The notes under the pieces were generated by a model that was not told the DNA's origin, ran no database searches, and saw nothing but the letters and a program-made list of their open reading frames with translations. A stretch of DNA of 64,000 bases from Herbaspirillum autotrophicum (GTDB lineage Bacteria; Pseudomonadota; Gammaproteobacteria; Burkholderiales; Burkholderiaceae_D), in assembly GCF_001189915.1 (NCBI RefSeq), contig NZ_LFLS01000013.1, forward strand, positions 78,839 through 142,838. The letters run 5' to 3'. The position numbers and the translations under genes were made by a program. Shown piece after piece: positions 25,014-33,551 of the stretch (the first letter of the stretch is position 1; the number at the start of each line of letters is the position of its first letter).

Positions 25014-25901
25014 TCAAGCAGTCGCCATGCCATCGAGCATGTGTTGCACGGTGTCAAACTGCAACCGGATGCCCAGCTCGGCGCGCAGCCGGGTATTGCG
25101 CAAGCGTCGCGACTCTGACATGAATGACAACATCACCGGCGATACCGCCTGTGTCAGCTCGGCGCGCGACAGCCGTGGCGGCAGTGGCAGCTTGAGTGCA
25201 CGGGCCACGGCGTCGAAGTACTCGCCCATTTTCATGTCGGAATCGTCGACGGCATGATAAATCCGCAACGGCGCCCCACGGAACAAGGCCGTGGCGGCGA
25301 TCCGCGCCAGATCATCGGCGTGGATATGGTTGGTATACACATCTTCATCGGCATTCAATGCCGGCAGCGCCTTGCGCAGACGCTCGGTTGGCAAGCGGTC
25401 CTGAGCATAAATGCCAGGTACGCGCAAGATCGCCAGCCGGCTGCCGCTGCGTCTGGCCCAGGCGCGCAACACGGTTTCGGCGTCGACGCGGCGTTTGGCG
25501 CGTTCGTTCTGCGGCCGGGTGGCACGCGTCTCGTCAAAACTGGCGCCACCGCAATCGCCATAGACACCAGTCGTACTGATGTAAACCATTACCGCCCGGT
25601 CGGGTAAAATGGCGGCCAGGTTACGGGTCCGGCGGTCCAGAGCGCCCGCTGCCGGCGGCGGTGCCAGATGCACAATCGCCGGCGCCAGCCGCGCCAGACG
25701 CGCCAGACTGGCGGGATGATCGAGGTCGGCGACGACCGGAATGGCGCCGGCGGCACGCAATTCGGCGCAACGCTCCGGCTTGCTGGTAGCGACAAACACC
25801 CGGAATCGGGTGCGCACCAGCGGCAGCAGACGCATGCCGACATCGCCGCAACCGAGGATCAGCAAGCGTGGCTTACCGATTTTTTTTAATTTATCTTTCA
25901 T
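25014..25901 (-). CDS. NAD-dependent epimerase/dehydratase-like SDR
   Basis: A 295-residue extended-SDR-like protein. It opens with the dinucleotide motif LLILGCGDVGMRLL (about 13-26). A middle segment YISTTGVYGDCGG contains the catalytic Ser/Thr-Tyr region, although the usual YxxxK is not obvious. VTNHIHADDLA-like residues (YTNHIHADDLARI, about 208-220) are typical of YeeZ/atypical SDRs. Function is unknown. The frame runs far upstream, antisense to the next gene, but ATG at 25901 is the natural start. It is divergent from the reductase at 25914, only 12 bp apart, so the promoters must overlap the coding starts. Confidence 0.75.
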   Translation of the reverse strand: MKDKLKKIGKPRLLILGCGDVGMRLLPLVRTRFRVFVATSKPERCAELRAAGAIPVVADLDHPASLARLARLAPAIVHLAPPPAAGALDRRTRNLAAILPDRAVMVYISTTGVYGDCGGASFDETRATRPQNERAKRRVDAETVLRAWARRSGSRLAILRVPGIYAQDRLPTERLRKALPALNADEDVYTNHIHADDLARIAATALFRGAPLRIYHAVDDSDMKMGEYFDAVARALKLPLPPRLSRAELTQAVSPVMLSFMSESRRLRNTRLRAELGIRLQFDTVQHMLDGMATA

Positions 25902-25913
25902 GATCAGGATTGT

Positions 25914-26948
25914 ATGAGTTTTCAAGTCACAGTTCAGCCCAGCGGCCATCAGTTTGTCTGCGATGAGGGCGAAACGGTCCTCAATGCCGCCATCCGCGCC
26001 GGCGTCGGCTTGCCTTACGGCTGTAAAAACGGCGCCTGCGGTTCTTGCCGCGGCAAATTGCTGGGCGGCAGCGTCACCCATGGCCCGCATCAGGAACGCG
26101 CATTGACCGCCAAGGATGAAGAATCGGGATTTTCCCTGTTCTGCTGCGCCAAACCGCATTCGGACATCACCATCGAAGCACGCGAAGTGGCCGGCGTCGG
26201 CGAATTCCCGATCAAGAAAGTGCCGGTACGGGTAGCCAAACTGGATAAAGTGGCCGATGACGTCATCATCCTGTCGCTGCAATTGCCGGCCAATGACCGC
26301 CTGCAATACAAGGCCGGCCAATATGTCGAATTCATGTTGCGCGACGGCAAGCGCCGCAGCTACAGCATGGCCAACGCGCCGCACAAGGATGAGCATCTGA
26401 CGCTGCACATCCGCCACATGCCGGGCGGCTTGTTTACCGATCAGGTCTTCACCACCCTCAAGGAACGCGACATCCTGCGCTTTGAAGGTCCGCTGGGCAC
26501 CTTCTTCCTGCGCGAAGATTCGGAGAAACCGATTGTATTGCTGGCATCGGGCACCGGTTTTGCGCCGATCAAGGCCATCATCGAACAACTCGAACATGCC
26601 AAATCGCAACGTCCGGTCACCCTGTACTGGGGCGGCCGCCGCCCGCAAGACCTGTACATGAATGCCTTGTGCGAAGAATGGGCCAGGAACTTGCCGAACT
26701 TCCGTTATGTGCCGGTGGTGTCGAATGCACAGCCGGAAGACAACTGGAGCGGTCGCAACGGCTTCGTGCATCAAGCCGTCATCGCCGACTTCCCGGACCT
26801 GTCGCAGCATCAGGTTTATGCCTGCGGCGCGCCGGTTGTGGTCGATTCGGCGCAGCGCGATTTCGTCGCCCAATGCAAGTTGCCGGCCGAAGAGTTTTAC
26901 GCCGACTCGTTTACTTCGGAGGCCGATCTGGCCAATGCTGTCGGTTAA
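25914..26948 (+). CDS. 2Fe-2S/FAD reductase (CDP-6-deoxy-glucoseen reductase-like)
   Basis: A 344-residue electron-transfer flavoprotein with three modules. First is a plant-type 2Fe-2S ferredoxin domain (cysteines in GCKNGACGSCRGK, about 37-49, and FCCAKP near 77). Next is an FAD-binding barrel (RSYSMANAP, about 145-153), then a NAD(P) domain (LLASGTGFAPIKAII, about 209-223, and VYACGAP near 300). This layout is that of phenol hydroxylase/AscD-type reductases, often named CDP-6-deoxy-delta-3,4-glucoseen reductase in beta-proteobacteria, where the true partner is generally unknown. No oxygenase or sugar gene is next to it here. Confidence 0.85.
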   Translation: MSFQVTVQPSGHQFVCDEGETVLNAAIRAGVGLPYGCKNGACGSCRGKLLGGSVTHGPHQERALTAKDEESGFSLFCCAKPHSDITIEAREVAGVGEFPIKKVPVRVAKLDKVADDVIILSLQLPANDRLQYKAGQYVEFMLRDGKRRSYSMANAPHKDEHLTLHIRHMPGGLFTDQVFTTLKERDILRFEGPLGTFFLREDSEKPIVLLASGTGFAPIKAIIEQLEHAKSQRPVTLYWGGRRPQDLYMNALCEEWARNLPNFRYVPVVSNAQPEDNWSGRNGFVHQAVIADFPDLSQHQVYACGAPVVVDSAQRDFVAQCKLPAEEFYADSFTSEADLANAVG

Positions 26949-27005
26949 TTGTTGCGCATGTGCTAAATGTTCTGAAAATTCGCACCAAATCGGACATAAA
27001 ACATT

Positions 27006-27034
27006 TTGACGCATCGCGCAAAACGTCCTAATAT
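27006..27034 (+). promoter_or_regulatory. Consensus sigma-70 promoter of the argD leader
   Basis: TTGACG at 27006-27011 and TAATAT at 27029-27034 are separated by exactly 17 bp. The expected transcription start at about 27041 coincides with the ATG of the leader ORF at 27042, so the leader peptide mRNA would be leaderless or nearly so. Confidence 0.75.
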
Positions 27035-27041
27035 TGACCGC

Positions 27042-27107
27042 ATGAACGCAACCACCACATTCCTGCGACGCCGTAGCCAACCTCAACGAGGTTTGCCGTG
27101 CGCGTAA
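27042..27107 (+). CDS. Candidate arginine leader peptide (21 aa)
   Basis: A 21-codon [24 protein letters not shown], too short for normal ORF calling. Codons 9-11 are three consecutive arginines (CGA CGC CGT) and codon 16 is a fourth (CGA). It begins at the predicted transcription start and ends 16 nt before the terminator stem. A hairpin (AACCTC 27079-27084 with GAGGTT 27088-27093) starts just downstream of the Arg codons. The next full gene encodes an acetylornithine aminotransferase of arginine synthesis. This fits a ribosome-stalling attenuator. No Shine-Dalgarno is present, so translation would need leaderless initiation; the peptide is a prediction only. Confidence 0.5.
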   Translation: MNATTTFLRRRSQPQRGLPCA

Positions 27108-27123
27108 GTCTGTCCTGATTGCG

Positions 27124-27155
27124 AAGCCACAGGCTAACCCCTGTGGCTTTTTTTT
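27124..27155 (+). terminator. Intrinsic terminator/attenuator before argD
   Basis: AAGCCACAGG (27124-27133) pairs perfectly with CCTGTGGCTT (27140-27149) around a CTAACC loop, followed by a run of eight T (27148-27155). It lies 82 bp before the argD ATG and after a promoter and a short ORF. The upstream GGTTTGCC (27090-27097) can pair at 7 of 8 positions with GGCTAACC (27132-27139), overlapping the stem top and loop. Confidence 0.88.
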
Positions 27156-27237
27156 ATTGCAGAGGTTAGTTCACACGGTTTCTCACGCGTTCAACGCGCA
27201 GCCCCTCCCCTACTCATTGTCCAGCAGGAGTCTCACA

Positions 27238-28440
27238 ATGGAATTCAAGCAGTCAGAAGTCAACAAACTGATGTATGTCACCAACCGCCCGGAACTGATC
27301 TTCACTGAAGGCAGCGGCATGTGGATGACCGATCACACCGGCAAGCGCTATCTGGATTACCTGCAGGGCTGGGCGGTCAACGCGCTGGGCCACTCGCCGC
27401 AATGTATGGTGGATGCCTTGACTGCACAGGCAAAAAAACTGATCAATCCGTCGCCGGCTTTCTACAATGCGCCGTCGATCGAACTGGCGGATCTGCTGAC
27501 CGAGAATTCGGTATTCGACCGTGTGTTCTTCGCCAACAGCGGCGCCGAAGCCAATGAAGGCGCGATCAAGCTGGCCCGCAAATGGGGCAAGAAGAATCCT
27601 GACAGCGAAGGTCAGGACCGTTTTGAAATCATTACCTTCGATCACAGCTTCCATGGCCGCACCATCGCCACCATGTCGGCCAGCGGCAAGCCGGGCTGGG
27701 ACACCATGTTCGCGCCGCAAGTGCCGGGCTTCAAGAAGGCTGAACTGAATGACCTGACCAGTGTGGAACGCCTGATCACCAAGAAAACCGTGGCTGTCAT
27801 GCTGGAACCGGTGCAAGGCGAAGGCGGCGTGATTCCTGCCACGCGCGAATTCATGCAAGGCCTGCGTCGCCTGACCAAGCAAGCCAATCTGTTGCTGATC
27901 GTGGATGAAGTCCAGACCGGTTTCGGCCGCACCGGCGAGTTGTTCGCCTATCAACTGTCGGACATCGAACCGGACATCATGACGCTGGGCAAGGGCATCG
28001 GCGGCGGCGTGCCGCTGGCAGCCCTGCTGGCGCGCGAAGAGATCGCCTGTTTTGAAGCCGGTGAACAAGGCGGCACCTACAACGGCAATCCGCTGATGAC
28101 AGCCGTCGGCGCTGCGGTGCTCAAGGAATTGCTGAAGCCGGGCTTCCTGCAATCGGTCAAGGATCAGGGTCAATACCTGAGCAGCGAACTGATCAAGCTG
28201 TCGGACAAGCATGGTTTCGAAGGCGAACGCGGCGAAGGCTTGCTGCGCGCGTTGAAACTGGGCAAGGATATCGGTCCGCAAATCGTCGAAGCGGCACGCG
28301 ATCTGAATCCGATTGGCCTGCTGATCAATTCGCCGCGCCCCAACCTGTTGCGCTTCATGCCATCCCTCAATGTCAGCAAAGATGAAATCGATCAGATGCT
28401 GAGCATGCTGTCGGATGTGCTGAAGAAAATCGGTCACTGA
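27238..28440 (+). CDS. argD: Acetylornithine aminotransferase
   Basis: A 400-residue class III aminotransferase that converts N-acetylglutamate semialdehyde to N-acetylornithine with pyridoxal phosphate. The PLP lysine is in [17 protein letters not shown] (about 246-262). [18 protein letters not shown] (about 97-114) and FDHSFHGRT contact PLP, and [12 protein letters not shown] holds the cofactor aspartate. The ATG has AGGAG at 7 nt; the frame is open 27 codons upstream but enters the terminator region. The family also includes ornithine, GABA and succinylornithine aminotransferases. The Arg-codon leader supports an arginine-biosynthetic assignment. Other arg genes are not adjacent. Confidence 0.85.
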   Translation: MEFKQSEVNKLMYVTNRPELIFTEGSGMWMTDHTGKRYLDYLQGWAVNALGHSPQCMVDALTAQAKKLINPSPAFYNAPSIELADLLTENSVFDRVFFANSGAEANEGAIKLARKWGKKNPDSEGQDRFEIITFDHSFHGRTIATMSASGKPGWDTMFAPQVPGFKKAELNDLTSVERLITKKTVAVMLEPVQGEGGVIPATREFMQGLRRLTKQANLLLIVDEVQTGFGRTGELFAYQLSDIEPDIMTLGKGIGGGVPLAALLAREEIACFEAGEQGGTYNGNPLMTAVGAAVLKELLKPGFLQSVKDQGQYLSSELIKLSDKHGFEGERGEGLLRALKLGKDIGPQIVEAARDLNPIGLLINSPRPNLLRFMPSLNVSKDEIDQMLSMLSDVLKKIGH

Positions 28441-28453
28441 TTCGCGCCCGCAC

Positions 28454-28969
28454 ATGTTGCCACATCAACTATCGCGACTGACACTGCTGCCGGCGTGCTG
28501 CCTGGCGTTGTTGCTGGCAGCATGCGGCGGCGTGCCGCTGCAAACTGCCGGGCGCGCGCCGATGGCGGTCGAGCGGTCGGCAGCGGCCAGTGAAAACGGT
28601 AATGAAGTGGCGATCTATGCGCTGGGCCTGATCGATACCGGCTATCGCTTCGGCGGCAAGAATCCGGAAGCCGGTCTCGATTGCAGCGGCATGGTGTCGT
28701 ATATCTTCGGTCAGGCGGCTGGCCTCAACGTGGCCGGCAGCGCTGCCGATATCGCCCGCAAGGGACGCCAGATCGATCCGGCCAGTTTGCGTGCCGGTGA
28801 TCTGGTGTTCTTCAATACCATGAACAAGCCGTTCTCGCACGTCGGCATCTACATCGGTGACGGCCGTTTCGTCCACGCGCCATCGACCAACGGCAAGGTC
28901 CGCATTTCGCGCCTCGACAATCCTTATTTTTCACAACGTTTCGAAATGGCGCGCGCCTATTTCAACTGA
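28454..28969 (+). CDS. NlpC/P60-family lipoprotein endopeptidase
   Basis: A 171-residue exported protein with a lipobox LLAAC (Cys about 24). An NlpC/P60 peptidase domain follows: catalytic Cys in LDCSGMVSYIF (about 76), His in FSHVGIYIGDGRFVHAP (about 136 and neighbouring). It should cleave stem peptides of peptidoglycan from the outer membrane's inner face. It follows argD by 13 bp and precedes a GFA protein by 23 bp, so these may be co-transcribed, although their functions are unrelated. Confidence 0.85.
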   Translation: MLPHQLSRLTLLPACCLALLLAACGGVPLQTAGRAPMAVERSAAASENGNEVAIYALGLIDTGYRFGGKNPEAGLDCSGMVSYIFGQAAGLNVAGSAADIARKGRQIDPASLRAGDLVFFNTMNKPFSHVGIYIGDGRFVHAPSTNGKVRISRLDNPYFSQRFEMARAYFN

Positions 28970-28992
28970 ACCGCCTCCCGAAGGAATCCGGC

Positions 28993-29367
28993 ATGTCGCA
29001 CTATCACGGCAGTTGTCATTGCGGCGCAGTGCATTTTGAAATCGACGCCGAGATTGAACGCATCACCGTGTGCAATTGCTCGGTGTGCAGCAAGAAGGGA
29101 ATCCTGCATCATCGGGTGCAGCCGGAAGCCTTTCATCTGATCAGCGGCGCGGATCATCTCGCCACCTACCAGTTTGGCACCAAGGTCGCCAAACACCATT
29201 TCTGCACAAGCTGCGGCATCCATGTATTCACCCGTCCGCGCGCGGCGCCGCAACTGTATACCGTGAATGTGCGCTGCCTCGACGATTTCGATCTGAACGA
29301 CAGCAAACTCAGCTTTGTCGATTTCGATGGCCACAACTGGGATCGTCATGTCAGCCAACTGAACTGA
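28993..29367 (+). CDS. GFA-family (glutathione-dependent formaldehyde-activating-like) protein
   Basis: A 124-residue zinc protein of the GFA/CENP-V fold. The zinc-binding cysteines are visible in order: SCHCGAVHFE (about 8-17), CNCSVCSKKG (about 31-40) and FCTSCGIHVFTRP (about 74-86). Most members have no proven enzymatic role; the name comes from Gfa of Paracoccus. ATG follows AAGGAATCC. Confidence 0.85.
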   Translation: MSHYHGSCHCGAVHFEIDAEIERITVCNCSVCSKKGILHHRVQPEAFHLISGADHLATYQFGTKVAKHHFCTSCGIHVFTRPRAAPQLYTVNVRCLDDFDLNDSKLSFVDFDGHNWDRHVSQLN

Positions 29368-29393
29368 GTTCAACTCAACTCAGCCGGAGCCAT

Positions 29394-30215
29394 TCACACC
29401 CGGGCTTTTTCGCTGCGTTTCTTGACGCTGCCGGCCAGCACTGCCGGCGTTTTTTTGACGGCGACGGCTTTCTTGCCGGCTGCCGTCTTTTTCACCGGCG
29501 CCGGTTTTTCCTTGGCGTGTCCGGTCAGATTGGCGCTGTAGCGCTTGAATGAAATATCCATGTGGCGCTGCATCGCCGCGCGCGCCATGTCGGGATCCTT
29601 GGCGCGCAGAGCTTTCATCACACGGCCATGCTCTTCCACCGCCTGATTCCAGACCACCTGATTGTCGAAGTGACTGTGCAGGCGGTTGAACAGCGGCCCC
29701 AGACGGGCATCGAACAATTGCGTCACCAGACCGACCAATACGCTGTTGCCGGTCGCCTCCGCAATCCGGATGTGAAACAAGCGGTCCGCGTCCAGCGGGT
29801 TGATGCCGGCATTGGTGTTGGCAATCATGTTGTCGAAGGCGGCTTCGATGGCGTCGATCTGCGCCTTCTTGCCGAGCCGGGCAGCCATCGCAGCGACTTC
29901 GCCTTCCAGCACACCGCGCGCGCGAATCAGTTCCAGCGGTCCCTCTTCGCTCGACAGGTCGATTTCGCCTTCGGTCGGCGGCAATGGCGGGCAGACATAA
30001 ATGCCCGATCCCATCAGCACTTCGATATAACCTTCCACCTCCAGCGCAATCAAGGCTTCGCGCAATGACGGACGGCTGACGCCGAGTTGCACCGCCAGAT
30101 CACGCTCCGACGGCAGGCGTGAACCGACCGGAAATTCGCCGTCAATGATCAGCTTGCGCAGCTGGTCACTGATCTGACGGTAAAGTCGTTGCGGCTCGAT
30201 CGCTTCAATGGGCAT
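29394..30215 (-). CDS. FadR-subfamily GntR regulator with a lysine-rich tail
   Basis: A 273-residue regulator. The winged helix-turn-helix is LPSERDLAVQLGVSRPSLREALIALEVEGYI (about 33-63), followed by an FCD effector domain to about residue 230. The last 40 residues form an Ala/Lys/Pro-rich tail (KPAPVKKTAAGKKAVAVKK and on) like histone H1 or AlgP-type sequences, unusual for this family. Such a tail could add nonspecific DNA binding. ATG at 30215 (MPIEAIEPQRLY) is chosen over upstream in-frame ATG-like starts by family alignment. It is the last gene of a tctC-tctB-tctA-ldh strand, and TGGT-N3-ACCA operators lie at the other end of that cluster. Confidence 0.85.
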   Translation of the reverse strand: MPIEAIEPQRLYRQISDQLRKLIIDGEFPVGSRLPSERDLAVQLGVSRPSLREALIALEVEGYIEVLMGSGIYVCPPLPPTEGEIDLSSEEGPLELIRARGVLEGEVAAMAARLGKKAQIDAIEAAFDNMIANTNAGINPLDADRLFHIRIAEATGNSVLVGLVTQLFDARLGPLFNRLHSHFDNQVVWNQAVEEHGRVMKALRAKDPDMARAAMQRHMDISFKRYSANLTGHAKEKPAPVKKTAAGKKAVAVKKTPAVLAGSVKKRSEKARV

Positions 30216-30356
30216 GAAATTGTTCCGATAAAAATCCGGTGTGGGCGCCGGATTGTATACCAATGATTATCAAAAAATATTGCCAGATCATCATGCAACT
30301 GCACCCGGAACGCAAGAAAAATGCCTTGCGGCACTACGCCCAGGGCATTTCACGTC

Positions 30357-31421
30357 TCAATTGACCAGCGCTTCGGGATAATGCAGACCGTACTTTTGCG
30401 CCGCTTCGCGAAGCATCGGTGCAATCGTCGGATGCAAGACTACGCCGTCACGCAATTGCTCGACCCGGCGCGCGATACCGCGATCACCCGGCATGCGCAC
30501 CTGACCGACATCCGGCCGCGGCGGATTGCTGCGGCAGGCTTCGGCGATCCAATCCATCTGACGCAGGAAGGGTTCGCGACCACCGAAGGCGGACGGGTCA
30601 TACAAGGACATGAACACGGTGGCGCCCCAACCGGCCGGCGGATCGGCACGGCCATGGCCGGACAAGCCGCCGGTCAGCGCTTCGATCAGCAACGCCAGGC
30701 CAAAGCCCTTGTGACCGGCCGACAAACCGCCCAACGGCAAGATGGTGCCCGGCGGATCCGTCGCCAGCACCGCCGGATCGCGGCTGGCATTGCCTTGCGC
30801 ATCCAGCATCCACTCTTCTTCGAATTGTTTGCCGGCCTTGTGCAGACGGGTGCTCATGCCATTGGTGGTGATCGAGGCCGAAATATCGACCAGAAACGGC
30901 GAACCTGACGTCGGAATCCCGGCAGCGATAGGATTCGGCGTGAATACCGCCCGGGTGCCGCCAAACGGCGCCACGCTTTGCACCGCCGGATCGGAACTGG
31001 CCAGCAACATCATGAAACCGGCTTCGGTCGCGCGCAGCAGATACGCCGCCAGACAAGCGATATGGTGACTGTGGTGAATCGCCAGCGATGCCGTGCCATA
31101 TTCGCGCGCCCGCGGAATCAGGGCATCGATGCCCTTGTGTACCAGCCAAGGTCCCGGCAGGCGGCGGCCATCCCAGACCATGGCTGCGGCGCGATCAGAA
31201 ATCACTGCCGGTTCGCCGCTGGTGGTCATCGTACCTTTTTCGATTTCTTTGACATACGGTGCCAGCAGCGCCAGCCCATGCGTATCGTGGCCGAGCAGAT
31301 CACCATCGATCAGGGTCGAGGCGACGGCCTTGGCCGACTCTTGCGGCAAACCGGCAGCCTGCAACAGCGCCTCGGAAAACTGCGTCAGTTCGGCAACGGA
31401 AAAACGTTCGGGTGCAGCCAT
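30357..31421 (-). CDS. Malate/L-lactate (Ldh2-type) dehydrogenase
   Basis: A 354-residue NAD(P)-dependent oxidoreductase of the Ldh2 family (malate, L-sulfolactate, ureidoglycolate and delta-piperideine reductases), which has no classical Rossmann fold. Family segments include GHDTHGLALLAPYV (about 44-57), catalytic His in IHHSHHIACLAAYLLRA and NPIAAGIPTSG, and the glycine-rich LGGLSAGHKGFGLALLIEALTGGLSG. It is encoded in line with a tripartite tricarboxylate transporter and probably oxidises or reduces the imported 2-hydroxy/2-keto acid. The exact substrate is not readable. Confidence 0.85.
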   Translation of the reverse strand: MAAPERFSVAELTQFSEALLQAAGLPQESAKAVASTLIDGDLLGHDTHGLALLAPYVKEIEKGTMTTSGEPAVISDRAAAMVWDGRRLPGPWLVHKGIDALIPRAREYGTASLAIHHSHHIACLAAYLLRATEAGFMMLLASSDPAVQSVAPFGGTRAVFTPNPIAAGIPTSGSPFLVDISASITTNGMSTRLHKAGKQFEEEWMLDAQGNASRDPAVLATDPPGTILPLGGLSAGHKGFGLALLIEALTGGLSGHGRADPPAGWGATVFMSLYDPSAFGGREPFLRQMDWIAEACRSNPPRPDVGQVRMPGDRGIARRVEQLRDGVVLHPTIAPMLREAAQKYGLHYPEALVN

Positions 31422-31475
31422 GGAAAAACCATCCTTTCATCATTCAACAACATTCAAAAATTCAATATGCCTGCC

Positions 31476-32972
31476 TCAAACCTGCGCCAGTTGCTTGCGG
31501 CGCAGGCGACTGACCACCAGCGGCAATACCCATAACAGGATGGTGCAAACGCCCAGCGTGCCGGCAATCGGCCGGCTGAAGAAGGCCAGTACCTCGCCGT
31601 CGGCCTTGATCATCGAGGTTACGAAATGCTCTTCGAGCATGCCACCCAAGACCACGCCCAGCACTGCCGGCGCCACCGGAAAACCGTTTTCTTCCATCAG
31701 ATAAGCCAGCAAACCGAACACCAGCATGATGCCGACATCGGACACACTGTTGTTGGTGGCATACGAACCGACGATACAGAACAGCAGGATCAGCGGCATC
31801 AGGATATTGCGCGGCACTTTCAGAATCCGCTTGGATACCTTGATGCACCAGTAACCGAGTGGCAGCATGAGCAGATTGGCCAAAATGAACACAATGAAAA
31901 TTGCGTACATCGAGACCGGATTTTCAACAAAGATCATCGGCCCCGGATTCAGGTTTTTCATGTACAGCACGCCGATCACGATGGCGGTAATCGAATCGCC
32001 GGGAATGCCGAATACCAGCGCCGGAATCCAGGCTCCGGCCAGCGCTGAATTATTGGCGGCACCGGATTCAACGATACCTTCCGGATGGCCGGTGCCGAAT
32101 TTCTCCGGCTCTTTCGAACACTTCTTGCTCATCGCATACGACATCCATGCCGCAATATCCGCCCCCGCGCCCGGCAATGCCCCCACCAGCGTACCCAGCA
32201 CGCTGCCGCGCAATACCGACTTGGGGTACTTCCACATCAGGTCCCACATGCCCTTGAATACATTGCCGACGGCACCACCCGGAATTTCCATTTTCTGGTC
32301 GCGCGACACTGCAAAGCGCAGCACTTCCGACATGGCAAACATGCCGACCATCAACGGTACCAGCGACACCCCGCCTAGCAGGTCGGTATTGTCAAAGGTA
32401 AAACGTGGCACACCGGATGGATTGCCCATGCCGATCGATGCGATGAACATGCCGATGAACAGCGACACGAAACCCTTGAGCGGATTTTCGGAGGCGATGA
32501 AAATGGCGCAGGTCAGTCCCATCAGCACCAGCCAGAAATATTCAAATGAAGAAAATTTCAATGCCAGCTCGGCCAGCGCCGGCGCTGCCAGAATCAGTAC
32601 CAAGGTACCGAACAGGCCGCCAATGACAGAAAACACCAGGCTGGCACCCAATGCGATCTCGCCCTTCCCTTTCATGGTCATGGCGTAGGCTTCGTCGGTA
32701 TACGCCGCCGACGACGGGGTCCCGGGAATACGCAACAGGCAGCCGGGAATGTCTCCCGAGAAAATTGCCATCGCCGTGGCCGACACCATGGCTGCCACTG
32801 CCGGCACCGGCGGCATGAAAAACGTCACCGGTACCAGCAACGCTACCGCCATGGTCGCGCTCAGTCCGGGAATAGCTCCCATGAACAGGCCGAAAATGGA
32901 AGAACCGAGAATCACCGCCAGCACATACGGATCAAATACCAGGCCAAAGGCCGCATACAGATTAGCAAGCAT
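31476..32972 (-). CDS. tctA: Tripartite tricarboxylate transporter, large membrane subunit
   Basis: A 498-residue protein with about 12 membrane segments. TctA hallmarks are GAIPGLSATMAVALLVPVTFFMPP (about 33-56) and its repeat VGALPGAGADIAAWMSYAMSKK (about 262-283), plus FGIPGDSITAIVIGVL. It forms the sodium- or proton-coupled channel with TctB, fed by the TctC binding protein encoded upstream. It begins 12 bp after tctB. Confidence 0.92.
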   Translation of the reverse strand: MLANLYAAFGLVFDPYVLAVILGSSIFGLFMGAIPGLSATMAVALLVPVTFFMPPVPAVAAMVSATAMAIFSGDIPGCLLRIPGTPSSAAYTDEAYAMTMKGKGEIALGASLVFSVIGGLFGTLVLILAAPALAELALKFSSFEYFWLVLMGLTCAIFIASENPLKGFVSLFIGMFIASIGMGNPSGVPRFTFDNTDLLGGVSLVPLMVGMFAMSEVLRFAVSRDQKMEIPGGAVGNVFKGMWDLMWKYPKSVLRGSVLGTLVGALPGAGADIAAWMSYAMSKKCSKEPEKFGTGHPEGIVESGAANNSALAGAWIPALVFGIPGDSITAIVIGVLYMKNLNPGPMIFVENPVSMYAIFIVFILANLLMLPLGYWCIKVSKRILKVPRNILMPLILLFCIVGSYATNNSVSDVGIMLVFGLLAYLMEENGFPVAPAVLGVVLGGMLEEHFVTSMIKADGEVLAFFSRPIAGTLGVCTILLWVLPLVVSRLRRKQLAQV

Positions 32973-32984
32973 ATCGGTTCTCCC

Positions 32985-33455
32985 TTACCACGCAACCGGC
33001 TGCAAGATTCCCCATGGCAGCGGCACCTTGAGAAATTTGTAGAACAGATAGTGAATGCCGAGGGCGCTGAGCAAGGCTACCGGTACCGCCAGCTTGAGAC
33101 TTACCCGGAACACCATGAACAAGCCCATCAGCAAAATGAAAGCAGTCGGCAAAAAACCCAGTTTTTCCGATGCCAACACGTAAAACACCAGCGCCAGCAA
33201 GACCAGCAGAAAACCTGCCACCGCGCGCCTTTCGCGGAACCACTCCGGCAAGCTGAACCAGCCTTCGGCGCGCACGCTGCGTAATCCCTGGCGCACCAGA
33301 AAAATGGCGCAGATCAGAAATCCGCCGGCCAGCAATTGTGGAAAGACGGCCGCGCCGATTTGTTGTCCCATCTGCGGCAACGTTGCCGCATACAGATAAA
33401 TCACGACTGCAAACAACGCCAGCAACACGCCTGACAATGCATCATTGATTTTCAT
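32985..33455 (-). CDS. tctB: Tripartite tricarboxylate transporter, small membrane subunit
   Basis: A 156-residue protein with four hydrophobic segments (LLALFAVVIYLYA, QLLAGGFLICAIFLV, AVAGFLLVLLALVFYVL and the FILLMGLFMVF region), the TctB layout. ATG at 33455 (MKINDALSG) is preferred; the longer frame upstream lacks a membrane start. TctB sequences diverge widely, so the call depends on position between tctC and tctA. Confidence 0.88.
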   Translation of the reverse strand: MKINDALSGVLLALFAVVIYLYAATLPQMGQQIGAAVFPQLLAGGFLICAIFLVRQGLRSVRAEGWFSLPEWFRERRAVAGFLLVLLALVFYVLASEKLGFLPTAFILLMGLFMVFRVSLKLAVPVALLSALGIHYLFYKFLKVPLPWGILQPVAW

Positions 33456-33551
33456 TGCGTTATCCCGAAAAGGTTGGCATGCGGATGCGCACGCGCCGCT
33501 TCCGGCTGGCCACCACAACACCCGTGTTGCGATGGCCGCCAGTACCGTTGA

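Noticed and set aside
25902..27086. Upstream extension of the epimerase-like gene to 690 residues
   Set aside because: It runs antisense across the 2Fe-2S/FAD reductase gene, has shadow-type composition, and the Rossmann motif starts just after the ATG at 25901.
30252..30264. ATTGTATACCAAT as an autoregulatory operator of the GntR gene
   Set aside because: Only one half-site (ACCA) fits the TGGT-N3-ACCA pattern; the left arm does not, so it is much weaker than the two sites in the divergent spacer.
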